A stretch of DNA of 64,000 bases from an uncultured Tissierellia bacterium (GTDB lineage: Bacteria; Bacillota; Clostridia; Tissierellales; Peptoniphilaceae): NCBI GenBank assembly GCA_937923265.1, contig CALAJY010000032.1, positions 1 through 64,000 of the forward strand, written 5' to 3'. Of the stretch, positions 57,883 to 64,000 are shown one piece after another. The notes under the pieces were generated by a model, which did no database searches, was not told the DNA's origin, and saw nothing but the letters and a program-made list of their open reading frames with translations. Both the position numbers and the translations under genes were made by a program. How positions within the stretch are numbered: the stretch's first letter is position 1; every line of letters starts with the position of its first letter.

Positions 57883-60297
57883 ATGAGCGACGATAAGAAA
57901 CATGAATTTATGCAAAACCGAGAGCTATCCTGGCTGGAATTCAACCGCCGGGTCCTGCAAGAGGGCTGCGATCCACAGACGCCTCTTTTGGAACGCTACA
58001 AGTTTATCTCTATTTTCACCTCGAATCTGGATGAATTTTTCCGGGTTCGCGTGGGATCCCTGCAGAACTTAGCGGATCTAAAAAAGACGGTCATTGATAA
58101 CAAAACGGGATGGACCGCCCAGGAACAATTAGATGCCATTTTTGAACGCGTTCCTGAGCTTTATCAGGAAAGAGACCGGGCCATGGAGGCCCTCCGTCCT
58201 CTTCTGGCGGAGCGGGGCATGGTGCATAAGGATCTCAAGAAATTATCCAAAAAGGAGGCCTCCTACCTGGACAGCTTCTATCAAAATCGCCTTCTTCCCA
58301 TCCTCTCTCCCCTGATCATCGATGCCCGCCATCCTTTCCCTCACTTGACGAACCAGCAAATCTATATCTTTTCGGATGTCAGTGATTCAAAGGGCAATCC
58401 CTACGTTGGAATTATCGGCGTTCCCACGGTGTTGGATCCCATCGTGTTTTTTCCCAATTCCAGCCACTATGTTCTCTTAGAGGAGATTATCAAGGACAAG
58501 GTGGCAACCCTCTTCCAAGGATTCAAGCTGGAAAGCCTGGCCATGATCTCGATCACTCGAAATGCCGATATCAATTTGGATGAGGAAATTGATGACATGG
58601 ACGAAAATATCCGGCAGACCATCAAGAAATCCCTGCGGAAGCGAAACCGACTGGCGGCCGTCCGCTTAGAGATCCAGGGAGAGCTGCCCAAGTCCAGTGT
58701 CGACCTTTTGCTCAAGCACCATAACCTGTCGAAGAAGCAGGTCTTTTACTCCGCCTCCCCGCTTCGCATGAAGTATGTCTTCGCCATCGAAAATCACATT
58801 GATCTGGCGACGCGGGAACAGGTCTGCTATCGTCCCTTCCAACCGCAGGAACCCATGATGTTCGATTCCAAGAAGCCGATCATGGACCAGATCTTTGAGT
58901 CGGATAAGCTCCTACACTATCCCTATGAATCCATGGATCCCTTCCTGGACATGCTCAAGGAGGCCAGCCGGGATCCCTCGGTGGTGAGCATCCGCATCAC
59001 GATCTACCGCATGGCGACCGTGTCCAAGGTGGCCGAGTATCTTGCCCAGGCGGCGGAAAACGGGAAAGAGGTCCTGGCTCTGATGGAGCTGCGAGCCCGT
59101 TTCGATGAAGAGAACAACATCGACTATTCGGAGCGTTTGGAGCAGGCGGGATGCACAATCATTTATGGCTTTGAGTCCTACAAGGTCCACTCGAAGATCT
59201 GTTTAATTACCTGCTACCGGGACAATAAAATACAGACCATCACCCAGATCGGAACCGGAAACTATAACGAAAAAACGGCGAAGCAGTACACCGACCTTGC
59301 CTTCTTTACGGCAAACCCGGAGATTGGGCAGGACGCCATCAGCTTTTTTAATAATATGCTCATCAGCAATCTGGAGGGCCAGTATAAGCATCTGCTCGTG
59401 GCCCCCACCGGGATTAAACCGGCTTTGATGAACCTCTTCGATCGGGAGATTGCCCGTGCCAAAAACGGAGAGGATGCGCAGATCATCATCAAGTGCAACT
59501 CCATCTCCGAGCACGATCTGATTGTGAAGATGCAGGAAGCCTCGCAGGCGGGCGTCAAGATCTCCCTTATCGTCCGCGGCATCTGCTGCCTGCGTCCTCA
59601 GATTCCCGGAAAGACGGACAACATTCGCGTGTTCTCCGTCGTGGGTCGCTTCCTGGAGCACCATCGCATCTACTGCTTTGGCGCCAATCGGGAGGACATC
59701 TACATTTCCTCCGCCGACCTCATGACCCGGAACATCGTGAACCGCGTGGAGATTGCGGTCCCCATTCGAGACGCCCGGGTCAGGGACCGCATCAAGCTCA
59801 TGCTTGATGTGTTTTTGGAAGACGGGGAAAAGGAGACCGAGCTGCAATCCGATGGCTCCTACCAACCGGTCCCAGATCATGAGGGCCAGGTCGCTCAGAA
59901 AATCTTCATGCTGGTGGCGGAACAGGTGGCCCGCAAAAAGCTCTACAACAAGGAGCTGACGGAGCGAATCGACCTCCACCAGATCCACCGGATGGGAGAG
60001 AAATTACCGGATGCCCCCTCTGACGAGGTCCTGGAAGAGGAAAAGATGCAACCCACCCCTCTCTCCGATGCCACGCCTCCTGCAGCCGCAACACAGGAAG
60101 AAATTCCGACCGAGAAAAAGACAGCACCGGAACCGTCGGAGCGGGAAGCGTCTCCCCTTGCCGGTCCCTCTCATCACGATGAGGAAAAAGGCAGTTCCCG
60201 GTCCACACCCCGGGAAGAGGTCACGGAGGCATCGGAAGGCCGGGAGCCTTCGCTCTGGCAGCGCCTGGTCGCCCGGATCAAAGGCTGGTTCTCCTAA
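57883..60297 (+). CDS. ppk1: Polyphosphate kinase 1 with a C-terminal tail
   Basis: 804 residues from ATG 57883 (AAGGAAG upstream; a GTG at 57853 lacks a site). The N-terminal domain starts FMQNRELSWLEFNRRVLQEG. Phospholipase-D-like catalytic histidines are His436 (YKVHSKICLI) and His593 (LEHHRIYCFG), matching E. coli His435 and His592. ISSADLMTRNIVNRVEIAVP is the late signature. It makes polyphosphate from ATP. The core is followed by ~100 extra residues: a Pro/Glu/Ser/Thr-rich disordered stretch and a terminal amphipathic helix (SLWQRLVARIKGWFS) that could touch the membrane. It is monocistronic, behind Pho-box-like repeats. Confidence 0.96.
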   Translation: MSDDKKHEFMQNRELSWLEFNRRVLQEGCDPQTPLLERYKFISIFTSNLDEFFRVRVGSLQNLADLKKTVIDNKTGWTAQEQLDAIFERVPELYQERDRAMEALRPLLAERGMVHKDLKKLSKKEASYLDSFYQNRLLPILSPLIIDARHPFPHLTNQQIYIFSDVSDSKGNPYVGIIGVPTVLDPIVFFPNSSHYVLLEEIIKDKVATLFQGFKLESLAMISITRNADINLDEEIDDMDENIRQTIKKSLRKRNRLAAVRLEIQGELPKSSVDLLLKHHNLSKKQVFYSASPLRMKYVFAIENHIDLATREQVCYRPFQPQEPMMFDSKKPIMDQIFESDKLLHYPYESMDPFLDMLKEASRDPSVVSIRITIYRMATVSKVAEYLAQAAENGKEVLALMELRARFDEENNIDYSERLEQAGCTIIYGFESYKVHSKICLITCYRDNKIQTITQIGTGNYNEKTAKQYTDLAFFTANPEIGQDAISFFNNMLISNLEGQYKHLLVAPTGIKPALMNLFDREIARAKNGEDAQIIIKCNSISEHDLIVKMQEASQAGVKISLIVRGICCLRPQIPGKTDNIRVFSVVGRFLEHHRIYCFGANREDIYISSADLMTRNIVNRVEIAVPIRDARVRDRIKLMLDVFLEDGEKETELQSDGSYQPVPDHEGQVAQKIFMLVAEQVARKKLYNKELTERIDLHQIHRMGEKLPDAPSDEVLEEEKMQPTPLSDATPPAAATQEEIPTEKKTAPEPSEREASPLAGPSHHDEEKGSSRSTPREEVTEASEGREPSLWQRLVARIKGWFS

Positions 60298-60312
60298 TAC
60301 CGCCCTACGAAG

Positions 60313-60348
60313 AAAAAGGACAGGATTCCATAGAATCCTGTCCTTTTT
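60313..60348. terminator. Bidirectional terminator between ppk1 and tadA
   Basis: Perfect 16-bp stem AAAAAGGACAGGATTC/GAATCCTGTCCTTTTT with a CATA loop. Confidence 0.95.
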
Positions 60349-60360
60349 GCATTCCATTCC

Positions 60361-60903
60361 TTACCTGTCCCGTCGCCTCTTCTGAAAGAAGCCTTGAAGG
60401 AGGTCCTTTGCCTCTCGCCCACGGATTCCCCCGGTGCTTTTTACGTGCCAAAGGCTTCCGGGAAGCGAGAAGGCATTCAGTCCCGAACCACAGGCTCCCT
60501 TTTGCGGATCCCAGGCGGCAAAGACCACCCTGCCCAGCCGGGCATTCACCATGGCTCCCGCACACATCAGGCAGGGCTCCAAATTGACATAGAGGGTAAA
60601 CTCCATGAGCCGCCGCCCGTAACGGCGGCTCATGGCTTCCAACGCAATCAACTCTGCGTGGCGAAGCGCATTGCCCTCCCTTTCCACAAGATTGTGACAG
60701 CGATAGACCACCTGCCCTCGGCGAACGACCACGCAACCGACCGGAACCTCTCCGGTCTCCCCCGCCCGCTTGGCCTCTTCCAAGGCAAGCCTCATAAAGT
60801 GGGCATCCAGCTTTTCTCGATGCAGGGAAAGGCGGCCTCGAAGGCGGGTTCGTCCCTTGGGACCAACCCATGCCTTGGGGAGCGGGTAGGCGGTGACCTT
60901 CAT
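60361..60903 (-). CDS. tadA: tRNA-specific adenosine deaminase
   Basis: 180 residues. Zinc deaminase motifs: HAE in NALRHAELIALEAM and PCxxC in NLEPCLMCAGAMVNARL, with GSGLNAF following. It makes inosine at tRNA position 34. About 36 basic residues (MKVTAYPLPKAWVGPKGRTR, ending SLHREKLDAHF) precede the usual start at MRLALEEAK. The ATG at 60903 directly follows the stop of the hydro-lyase beta gene (TAGATG), and no ribosome-binding site supports the internal Met, so the extension appears genuine. Confidence 0.93.
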   Translation of the reverse strand: MKVTAYPLPKAWVGPKGRTRLRGRLSLHREKLDAHFMRLALEEAKRAGETGEVPVGCVVVRRGQVVYRCHNLVEREGNALRHAELIALEAMSRRYGRRLMEFTLYVNLEPCLMCAGAMVNARLGRVVFAAWDPQKGACGSGLNAFSLPGSLWHVKSTGGIRGREAKDLLQGFFQKRRRDR

Positions 60904-61470
60904 CTACTTGTCCGCTTCCTTCAACGAATTCAGATAGGCATCCTTGCCCAGTTCATACAGGTTATTTCCCTTGCTGTCGATGGTAACCGTCACCGGAAAA
61001 TCCTTGACCTCCAAATGACGAACCGCCTCGGCACCCAAATCGGGGTAATCGATAATCTCACAGGAAACAACCGAAGCCTTTAATTTTGCCGCAGAGCCAC
61101 CGATGGCGGTGAAATAGACGGCCTTGTTCTTCTTAATGGATTCAATGACTTCCGGAGACCGGCGTCCCTTGCCGATCATGCCGGCAAGGCCCAAATCCAA
61201 GAGCCGGGGGGTGAAATCATCCATCCGATAGCTGGAGGTGGGTCCACAGGATCCGATGGGTTCTCCTTCCTTGGAGGGCGTGGGTCCCACATAGTAGATG
61301 CAGGCATTTTCAATGGGAAAGCCCAGGTCTTCTCCCCGGTCCAAGCGACCCATCCAGCGCTTGTGAACGGCATCACGGCCGGTGTACAGGGTTCCCGTCA
61401 GGGTTACCATCTCGCCTGCTTTGAGCTCTTCCAGTTCCTTTCGATCAAAGGGAATCTTTAAATTTTTCAT
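60904..61470 (-). CDS. Fe-S hydro-lyase beta subunit, probable mesaconase (or fumarase)
   Basis: 188 residues, C-terminal half of the class I fumarase/tartrate dehydratase fold. AGEMVTLTGTLYTGRDAVHK, GPTPSKEGEPIGSCGPTSSY and YFTAIGGSAAKLKASVVSCE are typical. It works with the alpha subunit encoded upstream, which holds the 4Fe-4S cluster. AGGAGG precedes the ATG. Because methylaspartate ammonia-lyase lies just upstream, hydration of mesaconate to citramalate is the likeliest reaction. Housekeeping fumarase is the main alternative. Confidence 0.9.
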   Translation of the reverse strand: MKNLKIPFDRKELEELKAGEMVTLTGTLYTGRDAVHKRWMGRLDRGEDLGFPIENACIYYVGPTPSKEGEPIGSCGPTSSYRMDDFTPRLLDLGLAGMIGKGRRSPEVIESIKKNKAVYFTAIGGSAAKLKASVVSCEIIDYPDLGAEAVRHLEVKDFPVTVTIDSKGNNLYELGKDAYLNSLKEADK

Positions 61471-61479
61471 CGCACCCTC

Positions 61480-62325
61480 CTAAATTTCAAAAACCCGATG
61501 GCGGGAAGCATGGCAGTTGATGTTAACGGCAACCGGTAGTCCCGCAATGTGGGTGGGATAAGTTTCCATCAAAACGCGCAGGGCGGTGGTATGACCCCCA
61601 TACCCCTGGGGTCCCACGCCGCTGGCATTGATCCGCTCCAAGCATTCCTCTTCGATTTCCTGCAATTGCGGATCCGCATTCTTCTCATTAATGGGGCGAA
61701 GCAAGGAGTGTTTCGCCATGGTGGCTGCCTTGTCAAAGGTTCCCCCCACGCCGACTCCGACCACAAAGGGAGGGCAGGCATTGGGACCGGCGTTTTTGGC
61801 GGTCTCCACGATAAAATTCTTGACCCCATCCAAACCATCGGCCGGTTTGAGCATGGTGATCCGGCTCATGTTTTCCGAGCCAAAGCCCTTGGCAGCCAGA
61901 CCGATTTTCAGGCCTTCGCCGGGCACGATCCGAACATGAATCACTGCCGGCGAGTTGTCCTCCGTGTTTTTGCGATCAAAGAGGGGCTCTTCCACCACCG
62001 ACTTGCGGAGATAAGCCTCCGTGTAGGCATCGGCGACGGCCCGGTTGATGGCTTCTTCCAATTGTCCTTCCACGAGATGGACCTCTTGTCCCAGATCCAC
62101 AAAGCAGACGACCATTCCCGTGTCCTGACACATGGGGGAATGGGTGTCTCTTGCGATATTCTGGTTTTCCAGGATGATATCCAGGGTCTGTTGCGCAATG
62201 GGCCAGGATTCCTTCTCCCGATTTGCCTGTAGGGCATCCACCACATCCTGAGACAGATTTTCGCTCATGTCGATCAGCGCTTCCTTGATCCGATCATGAA
62301 TGAGCTGACAGGAAATTTCCCGCAT
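61480..62325 (-). CDS. Fe-S hydro-lyase alpha subunit, probable mesaconase (or fumarase)
   Basis: 281 residues. Three conserved Cys for the 4Fe-4S cluster: HSPMCQDTGMVVCF, NACPPFVVGVGVGGTFDKAA and EEECLERINASGVGPQGYGG. Family length is normal for the split two-subunit enzyme. GAGGAGG precedes ATG 62325. A terminator lies between it and the upstream methylaspartate ammonia-lyase gene, so it is expressed by read-through or from a promoter I could not see. Its product supplies the oxygen-sensitive active site that removes or adds water. Confidence 0.92.
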   Translation of the reverse strand: MREISCQLIHDRIKEALIDMSENLSQDVVDALQANREKESWPIAQQTLDIILENQNIARDTHSPMCQDTGMVVCFVDLGQEVHLVEGQLEEAINRAVADAYTEAYLRKSVVEEPLFDRKNTEDNSPAVIHVRIVPGEGLKIGLAAKGFGSENMSRITMLKPADGLDGVKNFIVETAKNAGPNACPPFVVGVGVGGTFDKAATMAKHSLLRPINEKNADPQLQEIEEECLERINASGVGPQGYGGHTTALRVLMETYPTHIAGLPVAVNINCHASRHRVFEI

Positions 62326-62350
62326 TTCTTCCTCCTCTATTTGTTTTTAT

Positions 62351-62382
62351 AAAAAAAGCGCAGACCGGAGCCTGCGCTTTTC
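62351..62382 (-). terminator. Terminator after methylaspartate ammonia-lyase
   Basis: Stem AAAAGCGCAG/CTGCGCTTTT with an 8-nt loop; the minus strand continues with T residues. It partly insulates the hydro-lyase genes from the glutamate-mutase operon. Confidence 0.85.
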
Positions 62383-62394
62383 TCACTCACGAAC

Positions 62395-63636
62395 TTATTT
62401 GTTGCGATTTGCTAAGCGTACCACACGGTTCATCTCGTTATTCACGATCATGATTCCTTCGTCAACGCCCATGCCCGGTTTTGCCAGCTGCTGGTCGGCA
62501 CCGACACCCATGGAGCAGTTCACAAGAACCTCTGCGGAACGAGACGTCTCGTTGCAGGTACCACCGCAGTAAGCGCCAACGCCATTCTTGCGACACTCAA
62601 GAACTGCCTGGATCGTGTTGTTGATACCACCCAGATCCGGGGTCTTAATCTGGATCATGTGACCGGCATGTGCCTTACCAAAGTCGATGACATCTTCCAG
62701 GGTGTTGCACCATTCATCCGCAACCACCTCAACCTTGATGTTGTTGTCATCCAGGCCCTTGGTCAACGCTGCCAGAGCTTTAATCTGGTCGGCACGATTT
62801 CCCATGTCCATGGGTCCTTCGATTCTCAGATGGAAGGGCTTTGCTGCCTCTTCCAGCTTCTTGAAGTATTCCACCATCTTGTCGTTGTCATTGTGGGTGA
62901 AGTCTCCAATGGTTCCATAGACATCAATATGGAAGGTCGGATTGTAGTTCTCATCGGCCCGCATGGTCTGTACGCGGTTGCTCAACCATTTTACGTATTC
63001 CAGCAACTTCTCACCGTTCTCGCCCGTCTTTTCCTTCACGTTGTTGAAGAGGCCGTGCGGCATCACGTCTGCTTGTTTGATGATCATCTTATCCGCATTC
63101 AAATAACGATCGTCTCCGGACTGTGCAAAGATGGGAACTCTCTTAATCTCCACACCGGTCTCATACTCGTCGCGAACGACTTCTGCCATGGTGCAGTGTT
63201 TTGCCTTTGCTACCGCATCCAGGATTGCCTGGGTAACCCCATAACGGATGGCCGTGTGGAGTCTCTTGCCATTGACCTCCATATGGTCAACGTCATCGGC
63301 AAGTTCGCGGAAGCTCTTCAGCTCCTGGCCAACCAATTTCTCTTTGATTTCTCCCTCGATTACGGGGATGAAATCTTCTGCTAAGAAGATGGGGTCACGT
63401 CCGCCGGCACCGGAGTACTGAACAGCGGCACAGTCACCAAAAGCGACCTGGCCATCGTCAAGAATGAGCATCACGGAGATGGCTTCTCCCGGAATACGGA
63501 CCTGCGTAAATCCCTCCGTTGCGGTCTCTCCCTTGTAGAACATGCCATCACTTTGTGCACCATTCTTGATGGCCTTCTGGTCATCGAAGTAGAAGCCCGT
63601 TAGGCCCTTTGTTGCTAATACGTCTGTAATTTTCAT
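62395..63636 (-). CDS. mal: Methylaspartate ammonia-lyase
   Basis: 413 residues, enolase superfamily. N-terminal capping domain MKITDVLATKGLTGFYFDDQ. The barrel carries IDVYGTIGDF, LRIEGPMDMGNRADQIKALA and VEVVADEWCNTLEDVIDF as metal ligands (Asp, Glu, Asp), and the catalytic Lys in MIQIKTPDLGGINNTIQAVL. It removes ammonia from (2S,3S)-3-methylaspartate to give mesaconate. Length and all blocks match the clostridial enzyme. It follows glmE by 16 bp, as in known glutamate-fermenting clusters. Confidence 0.97.
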   Translation of the reverse strand: MKITDVLATKGLTGFYFDDQKAIKNGAQSDGMFYKGETATEGFTQVRIPGEAISVMLILDDGQVAFGDCAAVQYSGAGGRDPIFLAEDFIPVIEGEIKEKLVGQELKSFRELADDVDHMEVNGKRLHTAIRYGVTQAILDAVAKAKHCTMAEVVRDEYETGVEIKRVPIFAQSGDDRYLNADKMIIKQADVMPHGLFNNVKEKTGENGEKLLEYVKWLSNRVQTMRADENYNPTFHIDVYGTIGDFTHNDNDKMVEYFKKLEEAAKPFHLRIEGPMDMGNRADQIKALAALTKGLDDNNIKVEVVADEWCNTLEDVIDFGKAHAGHMIQIKTPDLGGINNTIQAVLECRKNGVGAYCGGTCNETSRSAEVLVNCSMGVGADQQLAKPGMGVDEGIMIVNNEMNRVVRLANRNK

Positions 63637-63652
63637 CGCGCTTACCTTCTCC

Positions 63653-64000
63653 TTATTTTGTCGGTTTTCCTACCAGGTGTCCCTGGCTTACTGCGAACAC
63701 GTCATCCACACAGAGCTGGAAGCCAACCTCCCGACCCTCTGCTTTTGCACGCTCTTCCATCTTTTGACGGTGGAAGTCCTTCAAATCCTTGGTAAACGGA
63801 AGGTTACCGGTGCGCAGATAACGGATGTTTCCATCCAGATCACGTGCCGGTAGCATTTCGCCCAAATTATATGCGGAGGGACCGAAGGGAATATCGATCG
63901 CTCCGGTTTCAAAACCGCGAACGGTTCCTACTGCCAGATCTCCATCGCCCAGTTCAAATACCTTGTTCATGATGCAGTCGGTTTCCTTGCGAATCAATTC
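63653..64000 (-). CDS. glmE: Glutamate mutase epsilon subunit (methylaspartate mutase E), C-terminal end
   Basis: About 115 C-terminal codons; the frame is open to the window edge, so the gene begins outside. CIMNKVFELGDGDLAVGTVR, GFETGAIDIPFGPSAYNLGE and MLPARDLDGNIRYLRTGNLP match the end of GlmE, the large subunit of the B12-dependent mutase that converts L-glutamate to 3-methylaspartate. The next gene is mal, the following step of the pathway. Confidence 0.92.
   Translation of the reverse strand, partial: ELIRKETDCIMNKVFELGDGDLAVGTVRGFETGAIDIPFGPSAYNLGEMLPARDLDGNIRYLRTGNLPFTKDLKDFHRQKMEERAKAEGREVGFQLCVDDVFAVSQGHLVGKPTK

Overview
The window reads as chromosome of an anaerobic Gram-positive Bacillota (Clostridia/Tissierellia type). 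Evidence is the clostridial S10-spc-alpha ribosomal superoperon with a KOW-domain gene next to infA, strong purine-rich Shine-Dalgarno sites, several UUG and GUG starts, a CIRCE heat-shock operator, pyruvate phosphate dikinase with its regulatory kinase, class 3 fructose-1,6-bisphosphatase, duplicated FeoA with FeoB, and the end of a methylaspartate (glutamate-fermenting) pathway. Base composition looks slightly above 50% GC by eye, except for an AT-rich patch at about 11.9-12.5 kb. Genus cannot be set from the sequence alone. No rRNA, tRNA, CRISPR array, transposase or phage gene was seen.

Layout. 0-8.1 kb: the start of a DtxR/MntR-type metal regulator and a membrane protein; a CIRCE-controlled Hsp20; HU; a PrsA-like lipoprotein coupled to Hsp33; a cold-shock protein; a methyltransferase coupled to valS; and a 47-residue membrane protein. 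8.3-12.5 kb: PPDK regulator, ppdK, then an AT-rich patch with a 3'-truncated DUF1177 gene. 12.5-15.4 kb: feoA-feoA-feoB with a good promoter and candidate metal-repressor sites. 15.5-24 kb: an asparagine-synthetase-like enzyme that has lost its glutaminase residues, trpS, a large NlpC/P60 cell-wall hydrolase, truA and the ECF transporter core (ecfA1-ecfA2-ecfT). 24.2-33.1 kb: a broken MATE exporter, an L,D-transpeptidase, and a galactose cluster (mglB-mglA-mglC, mutarotase-like, galK) behind a promoter with a cre/LacI-type operator. 33.1-34.3 kb: a probable Mn-type CDF exporter.

34.4-49.1 kb is a 31-gene ribosomal superoperon on the minus strand (rpsJ to rplQ, with secY, adk, a KOW gene, infA and rpoA). 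It runs from a recognisable promoter with a structured leader of about 280 nt to an intrinsic terminator. The map gene usually found after adk is absent. 49.2-53.1 kb: a TatD-family nuclease, tcdA and fbp. 53.1-57.7 kb: a trehalose PTS operon (EIIA, HAD phosphatase, EIIBC, phosphotrehalase). 57.8-60.3 kb: ppk1 behind tandem PhoP-like repeats. 60.4-64 kb: tadA, a two-subunit Fe-S hydro-lyase, methylaspartate ammonia-lyase and the C-terminus of glutamate mutase subunit E. The hydro-lyase is best read in context as mesaconase.

Together the genes describe a fermenter that can use glutamate (glutamate to methylaspartate to mesaconate to citramalate), galactose and trehalose, and that can run glycolysis in reverse (ppdK, fbp). 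Most genes lie on the minus strand. Plus-strand exceptions are hsp20, the PPDK regulator with ppdK, the MATE remnant, fbp and ppk1. The points most worth a second look are the glutaminase-dead AsnB paralogue, the Pho-box plus tail of Ppk1, the feo operator candidates, the truncated DUF1177 gene in its AT-rich patch, and a small membrane protein too short for routine gene calling.
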